A stretch of DNA of 64,000 nt from Chrysomallon squamiferum (GCA_012295275.1 CM022676.1:15138122-15202121); one strand, 5' to 3'. Numbered from the stretch's first letter, positions 40,848 through 59,296 are shown. Numbers and translations: made by a program. The notes: a model not told the origin generated them from the letters alone.

Positions 40848-41964
40848 TAAATAAAACAAATAAATGAATAACTAAAAAGATGACGATTCTGATGAAAATA
40901 GTAATTAATAAATCAATACATAAATAAAAGCTGAAAGAAAGATAAAATTCTTGTTAATTAAATAACTCCGATTTAAATACATTTTAAATATATGACACTG
41001 CAAATCATTATATGTTCTACTGCTATGACTTGAGTTTTATTCTCGTACATTCTGGTTCTATAGTTATATTTTATGTGTTTATGTGTTAAAGATATTTATC
41101 TAGTAATATGTTATGGTTATATCTTAATTGAAAGTGTTGTACTCACATACATATTTCATCATACAGTGACGAAAATGTGCAGAATTTTATATCATTACTC
41201 GTTGTAATAATTACATATAGTTAGTGCTTTGTTTATATATTTTATTTTCTAATTCTTGCTAATAAAGTAAGGTTATTTCTTGCTAATTTCACTCTTTCCT
41301 ACCTTAAAAGCTATATAGTATTATATATAAACCACACTTAATTTGTATTTTTTAAATGATGTCATAGATTATTATGTAGAAAAATATGGCATACATGTGT
41401 CTGTGTAATGTATAACTCATTATACTAAATTAATGGAATAACATTATATAGACTGGTTTTGACCATTGATTTAATTGACGTACTAGTTCAGATGTAAGTC
41501 AATGTTTAGTTGATTGCTTTGGCGTCCGCTAAGTAACGTAATATTTAAATAACACCGACTTGAATATGATAGCCTTGCGATAGATATAAATAGTGGAGTA
41601 AACCTTGTGAATTTGACTGTTGTGGAAATGCTTAGGACATACTGCTGCTAAAGGCAAGTTAATGTGACAAGTGAGATTACACAACTGTTGTTATAAGTAA
41701 CAAACTCAAAATATGTTATAATGTTCATGACTGAGTATTATTTTTATTGTATTTTGTAATGACAACAAATAATAAGACTGTAAACGTATTTTCATCTGTT
41801 TTGTGTTCTGTGGATAATAATTAAGTGGTATTTCAACAATTCTTGTTCTGGGCTCTAGTTTCACATGATCATCATAAATTATTGTCATCAGTTAGATAAC
41901 ATATCAAAGACCTAACTTATTTGTTTGTACAAAACTTAAATGTCATACACTTTTTCTACCACAA

Positions 41965-42355
41965 ACAAGTTAATCAGAATTTTACTAGACATAGTTTAAT
42001 CAGAATCTTACTAGGCATAGTTTAATAACAGCTTCACTAGACATATATTATTCACAATTTTACTAAACAAAGACTAATTAGAATTTTACTGGACAAAATT
42101 TAATCACAATTAAATAGCCACAGCCCTTTGCAATTTACTAGACAGATTAATAACAATTTCACTAGATATAGCTCATTCACAATTTTAATCGACATAGATT
42201 AATTGGAATTTTAGTAAACACAGTAAAGTCACAATTTCACAAGACTTACATGGTAAGTAGAATTTTAGTAGACAGAGGTTAATCACAAACTTAATACACA
42301 TAGATTAATTAGAATATGAAACTAAACATAGTGTAATCACAATTTTACAGATTTA
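41965..42355. repeat. Degenerate 26-30 bp minisatellite
   Basis: About 13 imperfect units of the type TTAATCAGAATTTTACTAGACATAG in head-to-tail order, alternating more or less between CAGAATTTTACTAGACA and CACAATTTTACTAAACA. No coding potential. Confidence 0.75.
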
Positions 42356-42893
42356 TCGAAATTATATGCTGTACAGAATCAGTTAATTGAAAGAATAACA
42401 ATGTGATTTTAGAACATAAAATACTATACAAACATGCACTGTATATTACATTGTCTTGAAGTAAACATAATTCAAGTAATAAACCTCATTTAAAACGAAT
42501 TTGTCAAACGTTTTGGTATGAAAAGCAAAACGTGTGATTAATTAGGTGTTTTGACTAAAAACAAATCAATAATAGTGAATAACTGTTATATAATTTCATT
42601 TCCTGAATTTAGCTGGGGTTTTCCAATCTTTAACCTATGTATGTCTGTACGTATATGTATATATGTAGGAATGAATGAACGTATCTACAAGGCAGATATA
42701 TATATATATGTGTATGTATGTATTTATACACATATATGTGCATGTATGTATGTATGTATGTATGTATGTATGTATGTACGTGTGTGTGTGTGTGCTTGTA
42801 CGTATGTATGTGTAAGTATGTGTATATGTACAGGAAAAGTAATAAAATAAATTGTTTCGATGTTTTAAGTAAACAGATTTATAGAGAGATATT

Positions 42894-48800
<5,907 letters not shown>

Positions 48801-49000
48801 NNNNNNNNNNNNNNNNNNNNNNNNNNNNNNNNNNNNNNNNNNNNNNNNNNNNNNNNNNNNNNNNNNNNNNNNNNNNNNNNNNNNNNNNNNNNNNNNNNNN
48901 NNNNNNNNNNNNNNNNNNNNNNNNNNNNNNNNNNNNNNNNNNNNNNNNNNNNNNNNNNNNNNNNNNNNNNNNNNNNNNNNNNNNNNNNNNNNNNNNNNNN
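48801..49000. other. Assembly gap of 200 N
   Basis: Exactly 200 undetermined bases, probably a scaffold placeholder of unknown true size. It interrupts gene 2: an open stalk exon runs into its left edge on the minus strand. The right side starts with a short open segment followed by (AAT)n/(AAC)n. Confidence 0.95.
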
Positions 49001-49064
49001 ATCAGATTCTTCCCTGTGTGCCAACCTGAGACTGCAGATGAGGTGGCCATGTTTTCACTACTAA

Positions 49065-49090
49065 CAAATAATAATAATAATAACAACAAC

Positions 49091-49134
<44 letters not shown>

Positions 49135-49700
49135 CAACAACAACAATAAAAATAATATTATTATTATGGAGTAGGGACAGAAATGGAAAAACAAACTGTT
49201 CACACATGGAACTGTAATAATTCAAGGAAAAAAATAATAAAAAGTAAAGTCATCAAAAAAAAATTAAATAAATATCAATCAAATTAAAATATAACATCAA
49301 TAACTCAGTAATAATAATAATAAAATAATAATAATAACATGTTTATGCTCCAAAGTTTTCGTTTCTTTCTTTATTTTTTTCTAATTCCACGATGTTATAT
49401 AACTTTTGTTTTTGTTTTTAATCAAAATCCACAATAAATTAAGAATAATTCGAAACACCAAAGGGAAATAACTTACGCTTTGTATTCATGGAAGTGGTAA
49501 AGGAATTATCTCCCACTGTATCAGTAAACACTTTTCTTGTCTGCTGTATGAAAATAGTTAAACACGATGTATTTGTTACTCAACATTTACTATGAACAAT
49601 GATAATTAAACAACAACAATAATAATAATAATAATAATATTAATTATTATTATTATTATTATTATTATTGCTATTATCATTATTATTATTACTGTCATTA

Positions 49701-49774
<74 letters not shown>

Positions 49775-49780
49775 TTCCTG
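49065..49780. repeat. (AAT)n/(ATT)n tracts right of the gap
   Basis: (AAT)n and (AAC)n at 49067-49165, then (AAT)n at 49617-49640 passing into (ATT)n at 49641-49775. The opposite orientation of the last two makes an inverted AT-rich pair. Nothing coding between. Confidence 0.9.
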
Positions 49781-50094
49781 ATTTATAAAAAAAAATACTC
49801 TATAAGGCCGTGTTCTATAATAATAAACTGATGGAGTAGAATAAACTATATTTAGTATACACCAATATGCAATACTGCTCTTGCACTTTATACTTCTAAA
49901 AAATGTTGGTTTAGAAAAAATAAAAATAACAAACCATGATGGATACTGTTAAAAACAAGGCGGAGATCTGGATACTCCACTTTTAAATATAGCCTCGTAA
50001 TTGCATGCACGTTTCTTTGTGCGTATGTCTATGCTTGTGTTTTTATATGTATAATTTAGCACTGACTATTCTTATGTACGTCTAATTAGCCTGT

Positions 50095-50290
50095 AGACAA
50101 TATTCAGAGGGGGCGCTATCACAGGTGGACAAAGTCCAGTCATGATTTGACCAACCTGATCAGATGCCGCTGTCGAGACTCGAACGTATGGCTCTCGTTC
50201 GCCCACACTCAGAAGGGAGAAAACGCTATCGTTGGGCCATCAAGCCAAGCTTGAAAAGGTTGCTCAGTAACCGAGGGTAATCATCGCTTC
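50095..50290 (-). mobile_element. tRNA-derived SINE
   Basis: On the minus strand, GCTTGATGGCCCAACGATAG (box A-like) is followed after about 45 nt by ATACGTTCGAGTCTCGAC (box B-like), then a unique body ending near TGTCTACAGGC. The segment is much more GC-rich than its surroundings. Such tRNA-SINEs are abundant in cephalopods and other molluscs. Confidence 0.6.
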
Positions 50291-50784
50291 ACACGAAGGA
50301 CACTGTTTTTTGCATGTCGAAATTTTCGTGTGCATCTAATTTTTTTTTCTCAAAACCTGCCAATGGCAAATATGTGTTGTTTGCTAATTTGTGTGTACGA
50401 GTGTGTTTGTGTGTGAGTGGGTTTTATCTGTATGTATTTATGCTTGAATATATTTATATGTGTGTATGTATATGTATGCATGTATGTATGTATGCATGTG
50501 TCTCTGTGTATGTATATCTGTCAGTGTGCTAAGGATTTATTCATTGAAAAGTCAGAAGTATCTCAGATCTAAATAATAAGCTTCCGCATATCATTTACAC
50601 AATTAATATTTCTTCTATTTCGTTTCAGTTTTCAAGCTATTTGCTTTAAATTTTGAATCGTCATGTGTTCTTCAAGAAATCTAGACTATAAAGAGAATAA
50701 CTCTTTGTCCATATAATTTCTGTTTTTCATTTAAATATAGAACAAAACCGAGATGACAGATCTAGAAGCGATATAGTTGTAATA

Positions 50785-50955
50785 GTAGTAGTCATAGTGG
50801 TAGTACTAGTACCATAGGTAATTATAGTAGTAGCAGTAGCTGCAGCACTAGTAACAGTAGTAGCAGTAGTAGTAGTATGAGTAGTACTGGATATACTAGG
50901 GCTAGTAATAACAGTAATAGCAGTAGTAGTAGTAGATGTAGTAGTAATGGTAGTA
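50785..50955 (+). repeat. TAG-rich minisatellite, left flank of the helicase-like pseudogene
   Basis: Imperfect repeats such as AGTAGTACTGGATATACTAG and GGCTAGTAATAACAG, the same family as the 53.1-56.1 kb field and in the same orientation. It runs directly into the open frame of the helicase-like gene, whose Ser/Asn-rich first residues are just translated repeat. Confidence 0.75.
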
Positions 50956-52110
50956 GTATGATGCTAGAACGTGTGATGACGCTAGAACAAACTCTAGGAA
51001 ATATACTACCACCAGAAGAACGGTCAAACGATTCAGAAGAAAAAGACGAATGGAGTAAATGGAGGAAGAACGTTGAGTCTGATCGACGAAAACCTGAGAC
51101 AACTGCATCGGATATTCTTGCCCAGTACATCACGTTGAAAGTAGAACATGAAGCGATTCAACAGCAACACCGAGAAAAAACACCAGAACCTTTGTCAGAG
51201 GATGAAGTTACTGTAGATTCACCGAGGAAAATCCTTTGAACGAAAATCGACAGCTCGATATACAGAAAAAGTGATCAACGCTATCACCAGAGAAGAGAAG
51301 AGAAAAGTTGTGTAAGCTACCGAACGAGAGGAAGCTAAAAAATTAAAAGTAAGTTCTGAAGGCACGAAAATGACAGAACTAGCTAGTAGATTATTAGTTG
51401 TTAGTGTGGCAACAACCAGAGAACAATTAATTACTTGGGTTAGAAATTACAAACAAGAAGCAAATGAAGTTTGTACAATACCTGGAGAAAATCAACCACT
51501 TGGTGGATTCACTTTTATCATGTGTGAAATTTCATTTCAGAGCGTTTTGAAGTCACAACTTGAAATTGTGAATTCTCCAGTAGATCCGAAAGTGTCCATT
51601 ATTGACTATTTGAGAACATGGGAACCTCCAAATGATTTAGATTTGATTGAACCTGAAGAAAGCATGATGGATTTTCTATATTGGTGTTGTCATGCTGAAA
51701 TTGATGGTATCAAAGTTGCACGAAAAATAGTATCCATTCTTCGAAAACATGATACTGACCGTTACTGTGTCTGCTTGATTGGAGAATCCACAACAGGTAA
51801 ATCGTATTGGATGATTGAACCATTCACAATTTTACAATCATCTGTAGTTGGACATGCGCGTATAGACGCTGATTTGGTTTCGAGTCCTGCGTGAATAAAA
51901 TATTATTCTTGTTGATGAATGTAACATTTATCAACCAATTATGGACACCAACAAATCTTTGTTATAAGGTAATAAGGTGGAAGTTGTAAGAAAAGGTAAA
52001 CAACCTATGGTGATCCATAAAACTGTTGGTTTTGTGTCCAGAGATGAAAAACAAATGATCGTAACGCACAATTTTATGGTTCTGTATTATTATAAACATT
52101 GCCATGTGGT
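50950..52110 (+). pseudogene. Broken SF3-helicase gene, parvoviral NS1-like
   Basis: The plus strand keeps a gene-like text in several broken pieces. An acidic/basic N-part ends at 51239, where the frame shifts. The next frame has a TAA at 51313-51315, then stays open from 51370 to 51894. Near the end of that piece is a Walker A motif, LIGESTTGKSYW, after a region like that preceding the helicase in parvovirus NS1 (MDFLYWCCHAEIDG..). A TGA closes the frame at 51892. The Walker B-like ILVDE follows in another frame at 51905-51919, and another TAA is at 51965. The order Walker A, Walker B and a downstream GNKVEV block fits superfamily-3 helicases of small DNA viruses. No rolling-circle nickase motif was seen. 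An endogenous viral fossil or the helicase of a DNA element are both possible. With at least two frameshifts and three stops it cannot make a full protein. Confidence 0.55.
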
Positions 52111-52198
52111 TTACCAATTTCGGACGACTGCATTGTATTTTCTGTTTTTGCTTTAATAAAAATAAAAATAAAATAAAACCAAATTATTATTATTTATT

Positions 52199-52410
52199 TC
52201 ACGTTTCTAAAAGCAGTGCGTTTTTCAGTACCACTATTAGTAGTAGCCCTAATATTTCCAGTATTGCTATTATTACTAGCCCTACTTTATCCAGTACTAC
52301 TGTTATTAGTAACCCTACTATTTCTACAGTTATTATCACTTTTATTACTACCTCTACTATTTCCAGTAATATTATTATTACTAACTCTACTACTGTTGAC
52401 ATTTCCCTAA
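52199..52410 (-). repeat. Same minisatellite in inverted orientation, right flank of the pseudogene
   Basis: Read on the minus strand it gives AGTAGTACTGGATAAAGTAG and GGCTAGTAATAATAGCAATA, nearly the text of the left flank at 50860-50940. The helicase-like gene thus lies between inverted copies. Confidence 0.75.
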
Positions 52411-53300
52411 CTTACCTTGATATCCACTTGAACTTACCTTAATTACCGACATCACCTGGAATAAGAAATCAAATGTAAATTATCCAAACGTGCGAGGATT
52501 CGAACTCCAAGCAGCGAGCGTACCGAGCGTGAACGCTAACCACGACACCATCCGATCTCGGACGAGCAAGAACGAAAATAACTTCTAGTCAAACCTGCGA
52601 TCGATGTTGTGCAGTCGATTTTGGGTTATCTCCCAACATGGCGATTATCTGCAGAAGCCGTCATTTTCATTTTATTTGATCTCACTATTTTAAATATAAA
52701 TCCACACACTCGTTAATATTTAGCATATAAAATAAACATTTATATAAAATTAAAAAAAATGCATTAATAGTTTCTAAAAATAAACATTTATATAAAATTT
52801 AAAAAAATGCATTAATAGTTTCTAAAAATAAACATGATGTCATTATTCCTGAAGTTATATAATTCTTGTAGTATTGCAGGATATTATGCATGTTGGGAGG
52901 TAACTCCAAATCGATTGCACAACATCGATCGCATGATTGACTAGATGTTCTTTTCGTATGTTGCTCGTCCGAGATCGGATGGTGTCGTGGTTAGAGGTCA
53001 CGCTCGCTACGCTCGCTGCTTGGAGTTCAAATCCTTGCTCCGCTCGGATAATTGACCTTTCCTTTCTCGTACCAGGTGATTCAGGTAATTAAGGTAAATT
53101 AAAGGGAACATCAAGACAATAACAGTAGTACTGGAAATATTAATAGTAATAGTAGTGCTGGAAATAGTAGTAGTAGTACTGGAAATAGAAGGGATAATAA
53201 TAGTAGTGTTGGAAATAGTTGGACTAGTAATAATAGTAGTACTACTGGAAATAGAAGAGTTAGTAATAATAGTAGTAGTACTGGAAATAGTTCTGCTACT
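52216..53300. mobile_element. Large palindrome (foldback element) with tRNA-like arms
   Basis: The left arm (about 52216-52645) is the reverse complement of the right arm (about 52875-53300). Both contain GATCGGATGGTGTCGTGGTT, GCTCGCTGCTTGGAGTTC and TCGATTGCACAACATCGATC (GACTGCACAACATCGATC in the left arm), and both end in the minisatellite. The loop holds a 48-bp tandem duplication (52732-52827). Long inverted arms around a short loop are typical of foldback/MITE-like elements. Confidence 0.7.
52970..53045 (+). repeat. tRNA-like (SINE-type) module in the right arm
   Basis: The stretch GATGGTGTCGTGGTTAGAGG followed by GGAGTTCAAATCC resembles box A and box B of an internal RNA polymerase III promoter at tRNA-like spacing. 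The left arm (52495-52570, minus strand) has the better box B GAGTTCGAATCC. No complete cloverleaf can be built, so it is not a tRNA gene. Confidence 0.5.
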
Positions 53301-54513
53301 AATAGTAGGGCTAATAATAATAATAGTAGTACTGGAAATAGTAATAATAGTGCTGGAAATAGAAGGGCTAGTAATAATAGTAGTGCTGGAAATAACAGAG
53401 TTAATAATAGTAGTAGGACTATAATAATAGTAGTTATGGAAATAATAGCGCTAGTAGTAGTGCTGGAAATAGTAATAGTAGTAGTAGTCCTGGAAACAGA
53501 AGGGGCACTAATAATTATAGTGCTGGATAGTAATAATAATAGTACTGGAAATAATACGGCTAATAATAGTAGTAGTGCTGGAAATAATAGGGCTAATAAT
53601 AGTAGTAGGGCTAGTAATAATAGTAGTGCTGGAAATAGTAATAGTAATAATAGTAATAGTAATAGTAGTCCTGGAAATAGAAGGGTTAGTAAAAATAGTA
53701 GTAGTGCTGGAAATAAAAGGGCTAATAATAGAAGTAGTAATGGAAAGAGTAGGGTTAGTAATAATAGTAGTACTGGAAATAATACGGCTAATAATAGTAG
53801 TAGGGCTAGTAATAATAGTAGTGCTGGAAATAGTAATAGTAATAATATTAATAGTAATAGTAGTCCTGGAAATAGAAGGGTTAGTAAAAATAGTAGTAGT
53901 GCTGGAAATAAAAGGGCTAATAATAGAAGTAGTAATGGAAAGAGTAGGGTTAGTAATAATAGTAGTACTGGAAATAATACGGCTAATAATAGTAGTAGGG
54001 CTAGTAATAATAGTAGTCCTGGAAATAGAAGGGTTAGTAAAAATAGTAGTAGTGCTGGAAATAAAAGGGCTAATAATAGAAGTAGTAATGGAAAGAGTAG
54101 GGTTAGTAATAATAGTAATAGTGCTGCAAATAGAAGAGTTAGTAATAATAGTAGTAGTGCTGGAAATAGTTCGGCTAATAATAGTAGTGATGGAGATAGA
54201 GTAGGGCTAATAATAATAGTAATAGTGCTGCAAATAGAAGAGTTAGTAATAATAGTAGTAGTGCTGGAAATAGTTCGGCTAATAATAGTAGTGATGGAGA
54301 TAGAGTAGGGCTAATAATAATAGTAATAGTGCTGCAAATAGAAGAGTTAGTAATAATAGTAGTAGTGCTGGAAATAGTTCGGCTAATAATAGTAGTGATG
54401 GAGATAGAGTAGGGCTAATAATAATAGTAATAGTGCTGCAAATAGAAGAGTTAGTAATAATAGTAGTAGTGCTGGAAATAGTTCGACTAAGAATAGTAGT
54501 GCTGGAAATAATA

Positions 54514-54566
<53 letters not shown>

Positions 54567-56085
54567 CTTGAAATAGAAGGGCTAGTAATAATTATAGTGC
54601 TGGAAATAGAAAGGCTAGTAATTATAGTAGGGCTAATAATAGTAGTAGTGCTGGAAATAATAGGGATAATAATAATAATAGTAGTAGTGCTGGAAATAGA
54701 AGGGTTAGTAATAATTATAGTGCTGGAAATAGTAGGGCTAGTAATAATAGTATTGATGAAATAATAATAGTAGTAGTGCTGGAAATAGAAGGGTTAGTAA
54801 TAATTATAGTGCTGGAAATAGAAGGCTAGTAATAATAGTAGTGCGGGAAATAACAGGGCTAATAGTAATAGTAGTAGTAGTGCTGGAAATAGTAATAGTA
54901 GTGCTGGAAATAGAAGGGCTAATAATAATAGTAGTGCTGGAAATAGAAGGGCTAGGAATAATAGTAGTGCTGGAAATAGAAGGGCTAGTAATAATAGTAG
55001 TGCTGGAAATAGAAGGGCTAGGAATAATAGTAGTGCTGGAAATAGAAGGGCTAATAATAGTAGTAGTGCTGGAAATAGAAGGGTTAGTAAAAATAGTAGT
55101 ACTGTAAATAGTAATAGTAGTTCTGGAAACAGTAGGGCTAGTAAAATAGTAGTACTACTGGAAATAGTAGGGCTAATAATAGTAGTATTACTGGAAATAG
55201 TAATAGTAGTGCTGGAAATAGTTCGGCTAAGAATAGTAGTACTGGAAATAGTAGGGCTAGTAATAATAGTAGTGCTGGAAATAATAGGGTTAATAGTAGT
55301 AGTGCTTGAAATAGAATGGTTAGTAATAATTATTGTGCTGGAAATAGAAGGGTTAGTAATAATAGTAGTACTGCTTCGGAAATAGTAGGACTACTAATAG
55401 TAGTAGTAGTAGTGGAAATAGTAACAGTAGTGCTGGAAATGGAAGGGTTACTAATAATAGTAATAGTAATAGTAGAGCTTGTAATAATAGTAGTGCTGGA
55501 AATAGTGGGGCTAATAATAGTAGTAGTGCTGGAAATAGAAGGGCTAGTAATAATAGTAGTGCTGGAAATAGAAGGGCTAGGAATAATAGTAGTGCTGGAA
55601 ATAGAAGGTCTAGTAATACTAGTAGTGCTGGAAATAATAGGGCTAATAATAGTAGTAGTACTGGAAATGGTTCGGCTAATAATAATAATAGTAGTGCTGG
55701 AAATAGAAGTGCTAATAATAAAAGTAGTAATGGAAAGAGTAGGGTTAGTAATAATAGTAGTACTGGAAATAGTAGAGCTAGTAATAATAATAGCAGTACT
55801 CCTTCGGAAATAGTAGGACTACTAATAGAAGTAGTAGTGGAAATAGTAACAGTAGAGCTGGAAATGGAAGGGTTACTAATCATAGTAGTAGTAATAGTAG
55901 AGCTTGTAATAATAGTAGTGCTGGAAGTAGTAGGAATATTAATAGTAGTACTGCTTTGGATATAGTAGGCTGATAATAGTGGACCTGGAAATAGTCGGGC
56001 TACTAATAATAGTAGTAGTGGAAACAGTAGGGTTAGTAATAATAGTGGTAGTAGTACTGGAAATAGTCGTGCTGGAAATAGTAAA
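53100..56085 (+). repeat. 3-kb TAG-rich minisatellite field
   Basis: Degenerate repeats built from GTGCTGGAAATAGAAGGGCT and AGTAATAATAGTA, basic unit about 30-36 nt. There are two higher-order patterns: 195- and 153-bp blocks at 53668-54110, and four exact 104-bp blocks beginning at 54121, 54225, 54329 and 54433. A pure (TAG)n of about 50 bp lies at 54513-54564. Reading frames of up to 290 codons exist because stops are rare in the unit, but the 104-bp period is not a multiple of three. Confidence 0.9.
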
Positions 56086-56089
56086 TCTG

Positions 56090-59000
56090 GCCCCCATATT
56101 CATGATGTACTTAATATTTGTTTAATACTAATTAGTCACATATATGTAATATCTTTCAAGTCTGCACCTCAACGTTTTCTTTGGCTTCGTATTTGAAGTC
56201 TGACAGGTGAAGGACAAGACAAGTAGTCATCTGAATTGAATAAAAACAAAAAACATACTGCTTGACTGTGATCATTTGACACATTAAACAATGAAGATTA
56301 TATTAGATTATAAACGTTTAAAAACAGGTTATTAAGATATATCTATAAGGAATAATAAATTCAGAAGAATAAGGTTGTTTCTACCAACTGTGGTTCTAGT
56401 TTTACTGACAATGGAGGACAGTATTTGCTTTACTAGTATAATCAATGTGAGATTTGCTTTGTTATAAAGAACAAACACAGGAAAGAGTATTTTTTAGTGT
56501 CGTGCTGAGAATAGATATTTCGTGTGAATGTAATAAAATTATTGACGTTTAGAAAGTGACAGAACACAATCAGTGAATGAACATCAGTCTCTTATAATGA
56601 CTTTTATTTAGCCTAACTTTTCCTTTTCATGTATCTGACAGAAAGGCTGTCCATTGTTGGTCGACATTACCAGTTGTCTTCGGGAAAGTATATTTAGAGA
56701 ACAAAAGTGTCTACAGAAAAAGCAAAGAGACCTAGAGAAAGCCAAAGATTATGTAGTTTTATGAGATAAACAAAAGATAAAACAACGACAACTAGTAAAT
56801 AAATATATATTAATGATTGTAATAAGTAAATAAACTCAGTGTCAGTGTCTGGGTGCATATCACAACAGGGAGAAAGACAAAAATGAAAACGAGGCAGAAC
56901 ACCCGGTTACCATGATAACAAGACTGGCATGTCTGAAGTTACATACTTTACTGAATGAGTTCATCTGTAGAAGTGTTTAAAAATGTTTATTTAAAAACAA
57001 ACAACATGTGTTTACATGTTTAATATTATATCTGCACCTACATTTACCCACACACTCAGTAGTAAATGCTTGTCATGATCTGCAGAGACAGATATGCAGA
57101 TGTAGAGACTGATCGATAAACTGATCAATAAATAAAAAGGTAGTCACAGATGGAGACATATTGATATCTCAAATTAGTAAATAAACTTTCCTGGTATAGC
57201 AAAGTTTTGAAACCTGTACACTGTAAATGTTATTTTTTAAATACAGCACAGCTCTATATTGCTACTCTAATAATTATTACATATCTATTTATTTTTGTTT
57301 GTCCTTGTTTTAAATATTTCTTTTCATTTACTATGTATACACACATCAGATGATCTGGACAACCAAAAGCATTAGAACCTTTGACTGCATGAACTAAAAC
57401 AGTCTTAAAAGAAATAAACAGAAACATTAAAATTTGTTCTAAGATATAAAACTGCAAATTTTAATATAAACTAATTTTGAATATTTGAACTGACAGCAGC
57501 CAGAATGTGGGATGTACCTACTGTTTCACCATCTTCCTGTTATTAATTTATGTAGTGATTTTGTTATCGAAAGTGGAATATAATAAATATACTGCTGATA
57601 TCTTGACAAATTTGAAGGAACATGGTCTGTTGTTAGACATGAATTATCAAATATAACCAGCATTTTATTCAGTTACACAACTCAGAAATTTGAGTTTTCT
57701 TGTTTTCGCAGTTGTTTCCTAAGCAGAGACAGCTCAGTGAGTTCTTATTTAATTTACGTGTAAATTACGTTTTCGTCAAAGTGTGGTATCGTCTACTTTA
57801 CATAGATTAAATATTTCGTCATTGTATTGTAAATTAATACAACCTCAGCAATATACAGGTTACTTAAACTTTATTCAGTTTTTTAACTAAATTTATAAAT
57901 ATGTACAGCTAAATAGAGACACACACACAAATATATATGTGTAAATATAATGAAAAAATCTCTAATATGTTTGTATCTCATAATGTAAGGTGTTGATTTT
58001 TCAACTCAGATTATGTAACAATTTATTTTATTAATTTGTTTTCTGTCACACAACATTTTACGTTTACAACTAATTTTTCAACTCGATGGATTTGCTTTAA
58101 AAGGTCTGCCATTTCGTAGTCAGAAGAAAAAAGACGTGACAGCCAATAGTCAGGCAAGAAAGCAGTGTTTTAAAATGACATTTTCTTTATGTAAGAGTAT
58201 GGTAAGCCATTGTCTGTTCTTATGCTGATAGGGTATAATGTATACATTAACATGCGTTGTGTTTATGTTTCTAGTGCATGGATGCAATTATTGTTTCATA
58301 GAGATTGCTGTCGGTTTATTTTTAAAGCTCCTTACAAGGTATGGACACTGTGATGTATATAAATTACACATACAGCTATATACAGACACACACATACAAA
58401 CACACAGATAGTCGATAGTGTATATATTATACATACATATATCTATAAACACAGATACTCTGTGTGTGTGTGTTGCGTGTGTGTGTCTATATATATATAT
58501 ACACAGACACCTATCCACACAGATAATCTGTGTATACATATCAATTTATGCATTACACATACATCAATAGATATGTGTGTGCTTACAAGTGTACATATAC
58601 ATGTAGACACATAGATATATATATGCATATATATTTACAGTCATGTGTGTATGCATATCTATATATTACACATATATATACAGACAGATAGATAAGTGAA
58701 CAGTGAAATTAAAGAAGATTTTAATTATTGATATTACTATAAGTAAGTACTGACATAGTCTATAGCTTGTTTAGCTGGGTTTTTTTTTATAGAGAAATGT
58801 ATTACTGGTATTCCTTAGATGTATGTGTGCATGCGAAAATACAGATAAGTAGATAGATATAACAGACAAAATTAATTTCAAGTAAACACTGATGCATGAA
58901 TAATTTTATATAAAAACAACACACAAACACACAGACACACTGTAATTTCATAAATGTATCTACAAAGCTACAAAAAACATAAATTAAAAAATTAAATATT

Positions 59001-59250
59001 AGCAAATTAATTTTAAACGGTTGCACGAAAAGTTTTAATGTCAATAACTGTTAAATCTGGCCAAAGGTTATTCCCTGCTTTGTTGTTTATGTTCTGGGCT
59101 TACTTAGTTTAACAGATAGTTAAGAACTTACTATTAATATTCATATTAATTAGTGACTTCAGGCGACGATCGCTACAAGTAACCTGTTATTAGCAAAAAA
59201 ATGTATTCACGACAGACAGAAGAATAACCATATGTAACAAGAAAATTGCA
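56090..59250. other. Unique intergenic DNA
   Basis: AT-rich, with short (CA)/(TA) runs at 58370-58680. No ORF with recognisable protein text. One open minus-strand stretch after a pyrimidine-rich acceptor at 56195-56240 reads FKYEAKENVEVQT then a stop, too short to trust. Confidence 0.6.
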
Positions 59251-59259
59251 TTCACTTAC

Positions 59260-59296
59260 TTTGATGGCGTGGCTGACAAAGTCAGCAATTTTGTTT
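59260..59296 (-). CDS. Candidate orphan 37-nt exon
   Basis: The minus strand has an acceptor (ATGATTTCAG), an open 37-nt stretch reading NKIADFVSHAIK, and a consensus donor GTAAGTG. It enters in phase 2 and leaves in phase 0. It lies downstream of the stop of the small secreted-protein gene, so it would belong to a separate or alternative transcript. No partner exon with matching phase was found. Confidence 0.25.

Noticed and set aside
49001-49060. Possible Ig exon start on the minus strand at the right edge of the gap
   Set aside because: One frame resembles an Ig start (PPHLQSQVGTQGRI) but hits TGA at the gap edge; too short to support.
52495-53045. Possible functional tRNA genes in the palindrome arms
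   Set aside because: Box A and B words are present but no acceptor stem or full cloverleaf can be formed; better seen as SINE-type modules.
53155-55883. Long open frames on both strands (up to 290 codons)
   Set aside because: They are translations of a stop-poor minisatellite in several frames; the 104-bp period breaks the frame from block to block.
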